Made by a program: the position numbers and the translations under genes. From positions 23,148 through 87,147 of the forward strand of contig NZ_BPQQ01000001.1 of NCBI RefSeq assembly GCF_022179325.1: DNA of 64,000 nucleotides, written 5' to 3'. The stretch is from Methylobacterium isbiliense (GTDB lineage Bacteria > Pseudomonadota > Alphaproteobacteria > Rhizobiales > Beijerinckiaceae). A model generated the notes under the pieces. The model was not told the origin of the DNA and did not search any database. It saw only the letters and a list, made by a program, of their open reading frames with translations. Of the stretch, positions 25,024 to 34,193 are shown one piece after another. Within the stretch, counting starts at the first letter, position 1. Each line of letters opens with the position of its first letter.

Positions 25024-26709
25024 GTGTCTGAGCTCATCGCAGCCCCAAAGCTGCTCAAGGCGCCCACCGGCATCACGGGCTTCGACGAGATCACGCAGGG
25101 CGGGCTGCCGACGGGCCGGCCCTCGCTCGTCTGCGGCGCGGCCGGCTGCGGCAAGACGCTGTTCGCCACCACCTTCCTGGTGAACGGAATCCGGCTGTTC
25201 GACGAGCCGGGCGTGTTCATGAGCTTCGAGGAGCGCGCCGAGGATCTCACGGCGAACGTGGCCTCGCTCGGCTACGACCTCGACGGGCTCATCGCGGCGG
25301 GCAAGCTCGCCATCGACCACGTGCGCGTCGAGCGCAGCGAGATCGAGGAGACGGGCGAGTACGACCTCGAAGCCCTGTTCATCCGGCTCGGCTTCGCGGT
25401 GGACAGCATCGGCGCCAAGCGGGTGGTGCTCGACACGATCGAGACCCTGTTCTCCGGCTTCCCCGACCAGTCGATCCTGCGCGCGGAACTCCGCCGCCTG
25501 TTCGGCTGGATCAAGGAGCGCGGGCTCACCGCGGTCATCACGGGCGAGCGCGGCGACGGGCAGCTCACCCGCCAGGGGCTGGAGGAGTACGTCTCCGACT
25601 GCGTGGTCCTGCTCGACAACCGCGTGGAGGACCAGATCACCACCCGCCGCCTGCGGGTGGTGAAGTACCGCGGCTCGGCCCACGGCACCAACGAGTACCC
25701 GTTCCTCATCGACGACGAGGGCATCAGCGTCCTGCCGGTGACCTCGACCGACCTCGAATACGGCGTGTCGAGCGGGGTGATCTCGAGCGGGATCGCGGGC
25801 CTCGACGCCATGCTGGGGCCGGGCGGCTTCCATCGAGGCTCCAGCATCCTGATCTCGGGCGAGGCCGGCACCGGCAAGACCATGATCAGCGCCTCCCTGA
25901 TGGATGCGGCCTGCGCGCGGGGCGAGCGCTGCATGGCCTTCGTGTTCGAGGAGAGCGGCGCGCAGATCTGCCGCAACGCCGGGTCGATCGGCCTCGACCT
26001 CGGCCGGCACGTCGAGAGCGGTCTCCTGCGCTTCGAGGCGGCGCGGCCGAGCCTGTTCGGGCTGGAGATGCATCTCGCGCGCATGCACCGCGACATCGAC
26101 CGGTTCGCGCCGAGCGTCGTGGTGGTCGATCCGGTCTCGGCCCTGCGCGGTCCCATGACCGAATTGCAGGCGACGCTCCTGCGCATGATCGACCTGCTCA
26201 AGAGCCGCGGCGTCACCGCGGTGTTCACCAGCCTGCGCGTCGAGGGCAGCGAGCTGGGGGACGATCTCGGCGTCTCCTCGCTGATGGATGCCTGGGTCAA
26301 GCTCCTCAACGTCGAGGCGAACGGAGAGCGCACGCGAACGCTCTACGTCATCAAGGCCCGCGGCATGAGCCATTCCCATCAGGTCCGCGAGTTCCTGATG
26401 TCGCATGCCGGCATCGCTCTGGTGGATGCCTATATCGGGCCGGCCGGGGTCCTCACCGGAACCGCGCGCCTCGTGCAGGAGGCGCAGGAGAAGGCCGCCC
26501 TTCTGCGGGAGCGGCAGGAGCGCCAGCGGCGGCTGCGCGAGGTGGCGCGGCGGCGCGAGGCGATCGAGCGCCAGGTGGCCGAGCTGCGCGCCAGCCTGGA
26601 GGCCGCCGACGACGAGGAGGCCGTCCTGCGCCAGGAGGACGAGCTGCGCGAGGCGGCGCTGGCAGAGGGGCGCCGGGACTTGGCGGCACGGCGGAGTGCG
26701 GCGGAATGA
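25024..26709 (+). CDS. kaiC: KaiC family ATPase/autokinase with C-terminal coiled coil
   Basis: A 561-residue double-domain RecA-like ATPase. CI has Walker A G-A-A-G-C-G-K-T (38-45) and tandem catalytic Glu69-Glu70; CII has G-E-A-G-T-G-K-T (279-286) and Glu309-Glu310. By hand alignment the cyanobacterial phosphosites Ser431-Thr432 correspond to Ser418-Ser419 (G-V-S-S-L-M-D), and Thr426 corresponds to Asp. After the CII core, residues about 482-555 form a highly charged Arg/Glu coiled coil absent from the cyanobacterial protein. It starts at GTG 25024; its TGA overlaps kaiB (ATGA). Family role: ATP-driven phosphorylation timer. No kaiA was seen, so it is probably the KaiA-independent type described in purple bacteria. 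Confidence 0.93.
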   Translation: MSELIAAPKLLKAPTGITGFDEITQGGLPTGRPSLVCGAAGCGKTLFATTFLVNGIRLFDEPGVFMSFEERAEDLTANVASLGYDLDGLIAAGKLAIDHVRVERSEIEETGEYDLEALFIRLGFAVDSIGAKRVVLDTIETLFSGFPDQSILRAELRRLFGWIKERGLTAVITGERGDGQLTRQGLEEYVSDCVVLLDNRVEDQITTRRLRVVKYRGSAHGTNEYPFLIDDEGISVLPVTSTDLEYGVSSGVISSGIAGLDAMLGPGGFHRGSSILISGEAGTGKTMISASLMDAACARGERCMAFVFEESGAQICRNAGSIGLDLGRHVESGLLRFEAARPSLFGLEMHLARMHRDIDRFAPSVVVVDPVSALRGPMTELQATLLRMIDLLKSRGVTAVFTSLRVEGSELGDDLGVSSLMDAWVKLLNVEANGERTRTLYVIKARGMSHSHQVREFLMSHAGIALVDAYIGPAGVLTGTARLVQEAQEKAALLRERQERQRRLREVARRREAIERQVAELRASLEAADDEEAVLRQEDELREAALAEGRRDLAARRSAAE

Positions 26710-27047
26710 GCGACCAGACCAAGCCGGCGGGGGGCGCGCTCCCCGATCCCGACGCGGATCCGGGGCATTACCACCTGCGTCTCTACGTGGCCGGCCAGAC
26801 CGCGAAGTCGGTGGCCGCGATGGCGAACCTGCGGCGGTTCTGCGAGGAGCACCTCGCGGGCCGCTACGACATCGAGGTGATCGACCTGATGAAGAACCCG
26901 CAGCTCGCCGCCGGCGACCAGATCCTGGCGATCCCGACCCTCGTGCGCCGGCTGCCGTCGCCGCTCAAGCGCATCATCGGCGACCTCTCGAACACCGAGA
27001 AGGTGCTGGTCGGCCTCGACATCCGCGCGAAGGACGATCGCCCGTGA
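26706..27047 (+). CDS. kaiB: KaiB, canonical-like copy
   Basis: A 113-residue thioredoxin-like/fold-switching KaiB with a 20-residue N-terminal extension. The core is close to the cyanobacterial consensus: [23 protein letters not shown] and [16 protein letters not shown]. In the family, KaiB binds the KaiC CI ring after a fold switch and drives dephosphorylation. It is coupled to kaiC (ATGA) and to the second kaiB (GTGA). Confidence 0.94.
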   Translation: MSDQTKPAGGALPDPDADPGHYHLRLYVAGQTAKSVAAMANLRRFCEEHLAGRYDIEVIDLMKNPQLAAGDQILAIPTLVRRLPSPLKRIIGDLSNTEKVLVGLDIRAKDDRP

Positions 27048-27370
27048 GCGCCGACGAGCCGCAGCCGGACGCGTCCGGGCCCTACCTGCTGCGCCTGTTC
27101 GTCGCCGGCACATCGGCGCGCTCCCTGCGCACGGTGGAGACCCTGCACGGGCTGTGCGGGACCCATCTGCGGGACCGCTACGCGCTCGAAGTCGTCGACA
27201 TCTACCAGCAGCCCGATCTCGCGCAGCGGGATGGCGTCCTGGCGGCGCCGACGCTGCTGCGGATCGCCCCCCCGCCCGCGCGCCGGATCACCGGCGACCT
27301 CTCGGACGAGGAACGCGTCCTGCGCGGCCTCGGCCTGACCGCCTCCCCGGGAGGCGCCGATGGGCGCTGA
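27044..27370 (+). CDS. Second, divergent KaiB-like protein
   Basis: A 108-residue KaiB paralog starting at GTG 27044 inside the stop of the first kaiB. The fold motifs are retained ([32 protein letters not shown]), but Asn-Pro-Gln becomes Gln-Pro-Asp and many surface residues differ. The last 11 bp overlap the histidine-kinase start in another frame. It may bind the kinase or compete with KaiB for KaiC. Cyanobacterial SasA carries a KaiB-like domain in its own chain; here such a domain could be supplied separately (inference). Confidence 0.9.
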   Translation: MSADEPQPDASGPYLLRLFVAGTSARSLRTVETLHGLCGTHLRDRYALEVVDIYQQPDLAQRDGVLAAPTLLRIAPPPARRITGDLSDEERVLRGLGLTASPGGADGR

Positions 27371-29162
27371 CGAGGCCGGGCCGGACACCTCCGCACAGGA
27401 CACCTCCGCACAGGTCTGGCGCGCCCGCGCCCAGGATCTCGAAGCGCGCCTGCGCGACGCCGAGGCGCGCCTGGAGGAGAGCGAGGACACCCTCGCGGCG
27501 ATCCGCCAGGGGGATTTCGACGCGGTGGTGGTCGAGGGGCCGAACCAGGAGCGGCTCGTCTACACGCTGGAGAACGCGGACCGCCCCTATCGGGTGCTGA
27601 TCGAGCAGATCCAGGAGGGCGCCGTCACCCTCGGCCCCGACGGCGTGGTGCTCTACTGCAACCGGCGGCTCGCCGAGATGCTGGCGCTTCCCCAGGAGCG
27701 GCTGGCCGGCCAGCCGCTCGGCCGGTTCGTGCTCCCGGTGCACGCGGAGACGCTCGCCCGCCTCCTCGAGGAGGCGAAGGACAGCCCGGTGCGCGAGGAG
27801 GTGGCGTTCGCGTCCGCGGACGGGGCGGACCGGCCGGTCTACCTCTCCTTGAGCCGGCTGGAGCGGCGGGACGACCGGCCGCTCCTGTGCGGCATCCTCA
27901 CCGACCTCACCGAGCAGAAGCAGCACATCCAGGCGCTCGCCGAGGCCAATGCCCGCCTGCTCGCGGAGAGCCGCGAGCGCGAGCGCATCGAGGAGGCGCT
28001 GCGCCAGTCGCAGAAGCTCGAGGCGGTGGGCCAGCTCACGGGCGGCGTCGCCCACGACTTCAACAACCTGCTCACCGTCATCAAGTCCTCCACCGACCTC
28101 CTGAAGCGGCCCGACCTCGCCGAGGCGCGGCGCACCCGCTACGTCGAGGCGATCTCCGACACGGTGGACCGGGCCGCCAAGCTCACCGGGCAGCTCCTCG
28201 CCTTCGCCCGCCGTCAAGCCCTCAAGCCCGAGGTGTTCGAGGTCGGGGCCGCCCTGCACGCGGTGGCGGACATGCTCGACACGGTGACGGGCGCCCGCAT
28301 CGCCGTCATCGCCAAGGTCCCGGACGAGCCCTGCTACATCCGGGCGGATCTGAGCCAGTTCGAGACGGCGCTGATCAACATGGCGGTGAACGCCCGCGAC
28401 GCGATGGCGGGCGAGGGCACGCTCACCCTGCGGCTCGACGGCCGCCGGCCGATGCCGCCGATCCGCGGCCATGCCGGCTCGCGCAGCAGCGGCTTCGCGG
28501 CGGTGTCGCTGACCGACACGGGGGCCGGCATCCCGCCCGACGTGCTGCTGCGCATCTTCGAGCCGTTCTTCACCACCAAGGAGGTGGGCAAGGGCACGGG
28601 CCTCGGCCTCTCCCAGGTGTTCGGCTTCGCCAAGCAGTCGGGCGGCGACGTCGACGTGGCAAGCGTGGTCGGCCAGGGCACCACCTTCACCCTCTACCTG
28701 CCGCAGGTGGAGGCCGGTCCCCACGCGGGGCACGGCCTCTTGCCCGAGGAGCGCGGCCCCGACGAGTGCGGCCTGTGCGTGCTGGTGGTGGAGGACAACG
28801 TCGAGGTCGGGCGCTTCGCCACCCAGATCCTCGAGGATCTCGGTCACACCACCGTCTGGGCGACGAATGCCGAGGATGCGCTGGCGGAACTCGGGAAGGA
28901 TCCGCGCCGCTTCGACATCGTCTTCTCGGATGTGGTGATGCCGGGCATGGGCGGGATCGCGCTCGCCCATCAGGTCGGCACGCTCCATCCCGAGCTGCCG
29001 GTGGTGCTGACCTCGGGCTACAGCCACGTGCTGGCCCAGGAAGGCGCGCACGGATTCGATCTCGTCCAAAAGCCCTACTCGGTCGAGCAGCTCTCGCGCG
29101 TGCTGCGCAAGGCGGTGACCGGGCGGCGGGCCTCCGGCGAATCGGCCGGGATCGCCGGCTGA
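27360..29162 (+). CDS. PAS hybrid sensor histidine kinase with receiver domain
   Basis: A 600-residue cytoplasmic kinase with no transmembrane segment. In order: an N-terminal coiled coil (about 20-50), a PAS domain (about 75-185), a linker helix, a HisKA dimerisation domain with phospho-accepting His232 in [11 protein letters not shown], an HATPase domain ([22 protein letters not shown]), and a C-terminal receiver with Asp524 in [11 protein letters not shown]. It is translationally coupled to the KaiB paralog, implying it reads or transmits the Kai state. There is no DNA-binding output, so a phosphotransfer partner must lie elsewhere. Codons for D-T-S-A-Q are duplicated near the N-terminus. 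Confidence 0.93.
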   Translation: MGADEAGPDTSAQDTSAQVWRARAQDLEARLRDAEARLEESEDTLAAIRQGDFDAVVVEGPNQERLVYTLENADRPYRVLIEQIQEGAVTLGPDGVVLYCNRRLAEMLALPQERLAGQPLGRFVLPVHAETLARLLEEAKDSPVREEVAFASADGADRPVYLSLSRLERRDDRPLLCGILTDLTEQKQHIQALAEANARLLAESRERERIEEALRQSQKLEAVGQLTGGVAHDFNNLLTVIKSSTDLLKRPDLAEARRTRYVEAISDTVDRAAKLTGQLLAFARRQALKPEVFEVGAALHAVADMLDTVTGARIAVIAKVPDEPCYIRADLSQFETALINMAVNARDAMAGEGTLTLRLDGRRPMPPIRGHAGSRSSGFAAVSLTDTGAGIPPDVLLRIFEPFFTTKEVGKGTGLGLSQVFGFAKQSGGDVDVASVVGQGTTFTLYLPQVEAGPHAGHGLLPEERGPDECGLCVLVVEDNVEVGRFATQILEDLGHTTVWATNAEDALAELGKDPRRFDIVFSDVVMPGMGGIALAHQVGTLHPELPVVLTSGYSHVLAQEGAHGFDLVQKPYSVEQLSRVLRKAVTGRRASGESAGIAG

Positions 29163-29167
29163 GCCGG

Positions 29168-29181
29168 CCGGCCGCGGCCGG
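29168..29181. terminator. GC palindrome between convergent genes
   Basis: The 14-bp self-complementary ccggccgcggccgg follows the kinase stop and faces the end of the penicillin-binding-protein gene. There is no T run, so a terminator role is only suggested by position. Confidence 0.3.
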
Positions 29182-29225
29182 TCCTCGTCCCGCAGCGCCG
29201 TCGAACCCCGGCCGGGGCAGGTGTC

Positions 29226-31463
29226 TCAGGGCGTCGCGATCCGCTTCGTCGGGGCGGTCCCCTCCGCGAAGGTGCCGGTAGTGCCGACCTCGCGCATCGC
29301 CGCCCGGCCCGGCGCCGGCTCGACGGTGCGGAACAGCGTGCCGATGCCGCCGAGCACCTCGAAGGAGCGCCGCGACAGGGTGCCGGGCAGGGCGGCGGGG
29401 GCGGGGGCGGGGGCGCTGGGCGCCTTGTTGGCGGCCTGGGCCCCCGGCTTGTCGCCCTCGAAGCCCGGCAGCGGCTTCAGCTCGATGCCCTGGTGGGCGG
29501 GCTGGAGCACCTCGTGGAAGGTCAGCGCCGGAAGCGAGCCGCCGGTCATGTTCTTGGTCGAGGAATGGTCGTCGTTGCCGTACCAGACCGCCGCCACGTA
29601 GTTGCCGGTGTAGCCGACGAACCACGCATCCTTGTAGGCGTTCGTGGTGCCGGTCTTGCCCGCGGTGCGCGAGCCCTCGATCGCCGCCTTCCGGCCGGTG
29701 CCCTCGTCCACCACCTTGTTGAGCATGTAGTTCATGTCGGCGACGACGCGGGTGGAGAGCACCTGCTCGGGCGCCGGCTCGCTGGTGTCGTGGCGGTAGA
29801 TGACCTCGCCGGCCGAGGTGCGGATCTCCACCGCCGCGTAGGGCTTGGCGCGCCGCCCGCCATTGGCGAAGACCGCGTAGCCGGCCGCCTGGTCGATCAC
29901 CGTCACCTCGGCCGAGCCGATCGGCAGCGAGACCGAGTCGGTGAGGGTGGTGGTCAGGCCCATCCGGCGGCTGGTGTCGATGATCTTGGCCCGGCCGAGC
30001 TTGGCGGCGCGGGCGTCGTGCGTCTCGCCCAGGGCCTTGCCCATCTGGATCGAGAACTTGACCGGGATGGTGTTGATCGACTTCGCCACCGCGATCCACA
30101 GCGGCATCGAGCCGGCAAAGGAGCGGCCGTAATTCGCCGGGCACCAATTGCCGATGCAGACGGGGGAATCCACCACCTTGCTGTCGGGTCGCCACTGGCC
30201 GGTGGAGAGGGCGGCGGCGTACACGAAGGGCTTGAACGAGGAGCCGGGCTGGCGCAGGGCGTCGGTGGCGCGGTTGAACTGGCTCTGGCCGTAATCGGCC
30301 CCGCCCACCATCGCGCGCACCGCCCCGTCCGGGTCCATCACCACCATCGCGCCCTGCTCGACCTCGAACGCGTCGCCGTACTTGCGCAGGACCGATTCGA
30401 CCGTCTGGTCGGCCCGCTTCTGGATCGAGAGATCGAGCGGCGTCTTGACGACGAGCACCCGCTCCTTCTTGAGCTTGCCGTCGTCGGCCAGCCTTTTCAC
30501 CTCGTTGAAGGCCCAGTCGAGGTAGTAGTCGGCGCTGACGTCGCGCGAGCGCGTGACCGGGGTCGCCGGGTTGCGCAGGGCCGACTGGATCTGGCCTTCG
30601 GTGAGGAAGCCGGCCTCCACCATGTTGTGCAGCACGTCCGCGGCCCGCGCCCGCGCGGCCGGCAGGTTCACGTGCGGCGCGTACTTGGTCGGCGCCTTGA
30701 ACAGGCCCGCCAGCATGGCGGCTTCCGCCAGGGTGATGTCCTTGAGGTTCTTGCCGAAATAGTAGTCCGCCGCCGCCACCGCCCCGAATGTGCCGCCGCC
30801 CATGTAGGCGCGGTCGAGGTAGAGCTTGAGGATCTCGTTCTTCGAGAGGTGGAATTCCAGCCAGAGGGCGAGGAAGGCCTCGTTGATCTTGCGCTGGAGC
30901 GAGCGCTCGTTGGTCAGGAACAGGTTCTTGGCGAGCTGCTGGGTCAGCGAGGAGCCGCCCTGCACGTGGCCGCCGCCGCGGGCGTTGACCGTGAGCGCGC
31001 GCGCGGTGCCGATCGGGTCGATGCCCCAATGCTCGTAGAAGCGCCGGTCCTCGGTCGAGATCAGGGCCTTGACCAGAACGTCGGGAAATTCGTCGATGCG
31101 CAGGGAATCGTCGTGCTTGATGCCGCGCCGCCCGACCTCGACGCCGTAGCGGTCGAGGAAGGTCACGGCGAGATCCTGGGTCTTGAGCCAGTTCTCGCTT
31201 GTCTGGTTGAAGGCCGGCTGCGCCAGGGTGAGCACCACCAGGCCGCCCGCGAACCCGAGCGTCACGCCCTCGCTCGCGAGGTCGAGCACGGCGCGCTTGA
31301 CGCCCCGCACGGTGAACCGGCGGCGCATCACCTCCGAGAAGCGCTCGTAGGCATCGCCGAACGAACGGCCGCCGCCATAGAGGCTCGCGTTGACCCACGC
31401 GTCGAATCCGAGCGCGGCTTGGCCGAGGCGTGTCCAGAGCGAGGAGGGCCGGTTCAGCGGCAC
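29226..31463 (-). CDS. Class A penicillin-binding protein (transglycosylase/transpeptidase)
   Basis: A 745-residue bifunctional murein synthase read from GTG 31463, which has an aaggaa site upstream; the frame to 31637 adds a Pro/Arg leader. One membrane anchor (about 85-105) is followed by a GT51 domain with catalytic Glu in S-T-E-D-R-R-F-Y-E-H and Q-G-G-S-S-L-T-Q-Q-L-A-K-N-L. The transpeptidase domain has S-S-F-K (nucleophile Ser), S-I-N and K-T-G-T-T. The C-terminus is a Pro/Ala-rich tail. It polymerises and cross-links peptidoglycan on the periplasmic side. Confidence 0.93.
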   Translation of the reverse strand: MPLNRPSSLWTRLGQAALGFDAWVNASLYGGGRSFGDAYERFSEVMRRRFTVRGVKRAVLDLASEGVTLGFAGGLVVLTLAQPAFNQTSENWLKTQDLAVTFLDRYGVEVGRRGIKHDDSLRIDEFPDVLVKALISTEDRRFYEHWGIDPIGTARALTVNARGGGHVQGGSSLTQQLAKNLFLTNERSLQRKINEAFLALWLEFHLSKNEILKLYLDRAYMGGGTFGAVAAADYYFGKNLKDITLAEAAMLAGLFKAPTKYAPHVNLPAARARAADVLHNMVEAGFLTEGQIQSALRNPATPVTRSRDVSADYYLDWAFNEVKRLADDGKLKKERVLVVKTPLDLSIQKRADQTVESVLRKYGDAFEVEQGAMVVMDPDGAVRAMVGGADYGQSQFNRATDALRQPGSSFKPFVYAAALSTGQWRPDSKVVDSPVCIGNWCPANYGRSFAGSMPLWIAVAKSINTIPVKFSIQMGKALGETHDARAAKLGRAKIIDTSRRMGLTTTLTDSVSLPIGSAEVTVIDQAAGYAVFANGGRRAKPYAAVEIRTSAGEVIYRHDTSEPAPEQVLSTRVVADMNYMLNKVVDEGTGRKAAIEGSRTAGKTGTTNAYKDAWFVGYTGNYVAAVWYGNDDHSSTKNMTGGSLPALTFHEVLQPAHQGIELKPLPGFEGDKPGAQAANKAPSAPAPAPAALPGTLSRRSFEVLGGIGTLFRTVEPAPGRAAMREVGTTGTFAEGTAPTKRIATP

Positions 31464-31769
31464 GACGGAGGTTCCTTGGCGGCCCGCGACCGGACGAGGG
31501 GCGACGAGCGATGATCCTACCAAGTCTCGCGGCGGACCGCGAGACCGGGGCGGCCCCGGAACGGCCGCGCTTGGCCTGACGGTAACGCGCGCGGGACCGC
31601 GTGGTTCGTCCCTTGCCCGATATGACGCGCCGATCACCGGGGCGCGAGGTCGCAGGAGTACCGAGGCCCCGCGGCGGGCGCCTTCGTCGCGGTCCCGCCG
31701 CGCTTGTGCCGCGCCGGCGCCTGCGGCAGAGGGGAGGGGACGACCCCCCGCCTTCCTGAGGATGTTTCC

Positions 31770-32348
31770 TTGGCCGTTCCATTGGCCGGTTCCTCGGCCG
31801 CCACGCTCAAGGCCGCCGAATCCGAGGTCACCCAGTCCGAGACCACCAGGTCAGAGCCTGCCCCCGCGGCGCCCGGCACGCCGTTCTGGCGCGAGAAGAC
31901 GCTCGACACGATGAGCCCGGCGGAGTGGGAGAGCCTCTGCGACGGCTGCGGACGCTGCTGCCTCCTGAAGCTGGAGGACGAGGACACCGGCGAGATCCAC
32001 CATACGGATGTCGCCTGCACGCTGTTCGATGCCGGCGCCTGCCGCTGCCGCGACTACGCCAGGCGCCAGACGCGGGTGCCCGACTGCGTCCGCCTGACGC
32101 CGGCGGCCGTGCGCACGCTGCCCTGGCTGCCGCCCACCTGCGCCTACCGTCTCCTGGCCGAGGGGAAGGACCTGCCCTGGTGGCACCCCCTGGTCTCCGG
32201 CAGCCGTCGCACCGTCCACGAGGCCGGCATCTCGGTGCGCGGGCGGGTGAGCGGCACCGAGGAGGAGTTCGAGACCGAGGAACTCCTCGACCGCATCGTC
32301 GACTGGCCCGGACAGGACCCGGCCGGGGACCGATCCTCCCGGAAGTGA
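31770..32348 (+). CDS. YcgN/UPF0260 family cysteine-cluster protein
   Basis: A family member with F-W-R-E-K-T-L-D-x-[14 protein letters not shown] and [18 protein letters not shown]. The Cys cluster suggests an Fe-S or Zn site; the function is not established. The start is uncertain: TTG 31770 has a gagga site seven bases upstream and gives 192 residues, whereas the family homology begins at about residue 37 of that product. No ATG fits upstream of the homology, so a non-ATG start is likely. Confidence 0.85.
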   Translation: MAVPLAGSSAATLKAAESEVTQSETTRSEPAPAAPGTPFWREKTLDTMSPAEWESLCDGCGRCCLLKLEDEDTGEIHHTDVACTLFDAGACRCRDYARRQTRVPDCVRLTPAAVRTLPWLPPTCAYRLLAEGKDLPWWHPLVSGSRRTVHEAGISVRGRVSGTEEEFETEELLDRIVDWPGQDPAGDRSSRK

Positions 32349-32453
32349 TACTCCCGGGAGGGTTCCGCAGGAACCCGCGCGAGCGGGGTGGCGTTGCCCC
32401 GGCAGACCGATCCGGGCGGCGGCACGGCCCGGATGCCTCAGGAGGAGACCGTC

Positions 32454-32957
32454 ATGGGCTTGTTCTCCAAGCCGATCAAGACGATGGACGATCTGTTCCA
32501 TCACACGCTGCAGGACATCTATTACGCAGAGCAGCAGATCACCAAGGCCCTGCCGAAGATGATCGCCAAGGCGAGCGATCCCCAGCTCAAGCAGGGCTTC
32601 GAGACCCACCTCCGCGAGACGGAGGGGCAGATCAAGCGGCTCGAGCAGGTGTTCCAGGATCTCGGCCAGCCGGCCAAGGGCGTGCGCTGCGCCGCGATGG
32701 ACGGGATCATCGAGGAGGCCGAGGAGATCATCGGCGATACCGACGATGCCGATGTGCGCGACGCCGCCATGCTGGCCGCCGCGCAGGCCGTGGAGCATTA
32801 CGAGATCACCCGCTACGGCACCCTGATCGCGCATGCCCAGCAGCTCGGCCACACCAAGGTGGTGGCCCCGTTGCAGCAGACCCTCGACGAGGAGAAGGCC
32901 ACCGACAAGAAGCTGACCGCGCTGGCCGAGAGCCGCGTGAACCGCAAGGCCGCCTGA
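32454..32957 (+). CDS. DUF892 ferritin-like protein (YciE/YciF type)
   Basis: A 167-residue all-helical protein with D-L-F-H-H-T-L-Q-D-I-Y-Y-A-E-Q-Q at the N-terminus and A-A-Q-A-V-E-H-Y-E-I-T-R-Y-G-T-L in the third helix, the ferritin-like di-iron pattern of YciE/YciF. ATG 32454 follows a strong ggaggag. Family members are induced in stress and envelope responses, and their enzymatic role is unknown. Two hairpins follow the gene. Confidence 0.92.
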   Translation: MGLFSKPIKTMDDLFHHTLQDIYYAEQQITKALPKMIAKASDPQLKQGFETHLRETEGQIKRLEQVFQDLGQPAKGVRCAAMDGIIEEAEEIIGDTDDADVRDAAMLAAAQAVEHYEITRYGTLIAHAQQLGHTKVVAPLQQTLDEEKATDKKLTALAESRVNRKAA

Positions 32958-32989
32958 GGCCGGCGGCCGCCCTCGCGGTACGCGTCTTG

Positions 32990-33012
32990 CGAGGGAGGAT
33001 GCGCCTCCCTCG
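32990..33012 (+). terminator. Hairpin after the DUF892 gene
   Basis: A perfect 9-bp stem, cgagggagg / cctccctcg, with loop atgcg, 33 bp after the stop and followed by a pyrimidine-rich ttctctccttat. A likely first terminator of the DUF892 transcript. Confidence 0.6.
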
Positions 33013-33035
33013 AAGGCTTCTCTCCTTATACCTTG

Positions 33036-33070
33036 AGGCCCCGCCCGCCCCCGCGAGCGGGGCCTTCTTC
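33036..33070 (+). terminator. Rho-independent-like terminator upstream of gshB
   Basis: Stem aggccccgc pairs with gcggggcct, followed by ttctt. It is a second hairpin in tandem with the one at 32990 and should isolate gshB from upstream transcription. Confidence 0.7.
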
Positions 33071-33165
33071 GATGGCCCCGGCAGGCTGTTGCCAAGGCCG
33101 CCGCCAAGGCCGTTGCAACCAGGACCCCGCCGCCCGATAACGCCCGCGACCGGAGGACCCTCCCC

Positions 33166-34125
33166 ATGTCCCTCACCGTCGCGGTCCAGATGGACCCGAT
33201 CCAGAGCATCCGCATCGCGGGCGACACCACCTTCGCGCTGCTCCTCGAAGCCCAGGCGCGCGGGCACCGGCTGCTGCACTTCACGCCCGACCGGCTCTCG
33301 ATGCGCGACGGGCGCGTCACGGCCTGGGTCGAGGCGCTGCGGGTGCAGGACGTCGAGGGCGCGCATGCCTCCCTGGGCGAGCCCGAGCGCATCGATCTCG
33401 CGCAGCAGGCGGACGTGGTGCTGATGCGGCAGGACCCGCCCTTCGACCTCGCCTACATCACGGCGACCCACCTGCTGGAGCGCATCCACCCGGACACGCT
33501 GGTGGTCAACAACCCGTTCGAGGTGCGCAACGCCCCCGAGAAGCTGTTCGTGACGGCCTTCCCGGACCTGATGCCCCCGACGCTGATCACCCGCGACCGC
33601 CGGGAGATCGAAGAGTTCCGCGAGGCGCACGGCAGCGTGGTGATGAAGCCGCTGCACGGGCACGGAGGGGCCGCGGTGCTGCGGGTGACGCCGGACGACC
33701 CGAATTTCGGCTCGATCTACGACCTGTTCGCCCAGACCTTCCGGGAGCCCTGGGTGGTGCAGCGCTTCCTGCCGAAGATCAGCGAGGGCGACAAGCGCAT
33801 CATCCTGGTCGACGGCGAGCCGCTGGGGGCGGTCAACCGCGTGCCGGCCCGCAACGACATCCGCTCCAATATGGTGCGGGGCGGCACCGGCGGGGCGACC
33901 GCGCTCACCCCGCGCGAGCGCGAGATCTGCGCGCGGATCGGCCCGGAGCTGCGCCGCCGCGGGCTGATCCTGGTGGGCATCGACGTCATCGACGGCCACC
34001 TCACGGAGATCAACGTCACCTCGCCCACCGGCATCCGGGCGATCAAGCGCCTCGGCGGCCCCGACCTCGCGGTGGCGGTGTGGGACGCGATCGAGGCGAA
34101 GGTGACGCGGCCGCAGGTGGCCTGA
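33166..34125 (+). CDS. gshB: Glutathione synthetase
   Basis: A 319-residue ATP-grasp ligase that joins gamma-glutamylcysteine and glycine. N-terminal V-A-V-Q-M-D-P-I and [11 protein letters not shown] bind substrate. [11 protein letters not shown] is the ATP-binding lysine and glycine loop, and R-N-D-I-R-S-N and E-I-N-V-T-S-P-T-G are conserved. The length is normal. In methylotrophs glutathione also supports formaldehyde handling. It is monocistronic. Confidence 0.95.
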   Translation: MSLTVAVQMDPIQSIRIAGDTTFALLLEAQARGHRLLHFTPDRLSMRDGRVTAWVEALRVQDVEGAHASLGEPERIDLAQQADVVLMRQDPPFDLAYITATHLLERIHPDTLVVNNPFEVRNAPEKLFVTAFPDLMPPTLITRDRREIEEFREAHGSVVMKPLHGHGGAAVLRVTPDDPNFGSIYDLFAQTFREPWVVQRFLPKISEGDKRIILVDGEPLGAVNRVPARNDIRSNMVRGGTGGATALTPREREICARIGPELRRRGLILVGIDVIDGHLTEINVTSPTGIRAIKRLGGPDLAVAVWDAIEAKVTRPQVA

Positions 34126-34193
34126 CCGCTCGTCCCCCATCCGCGCGATCCCGTCGGGATGGCGGATGGGGGCTCGGCGCGAGCGGGTCCCGC

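Noticed and set aside
24783-25031. Frame starting like a small lipoprotein upstream of kaiC
   Set aside because: The hydrophobic stretch ending in A-G-G-C looks like a weak lipobox, but the rest is Arg/Ser/Gly-rich, third positions are not GC-biased like the real genes, no ribosome-binding site is seen and it runs into kaiC.
29493-31514. 673-residue plus-strand frame
   Set aside because: Antisense shadow of the penicillin-binding-protein gene with low-complexity composition.
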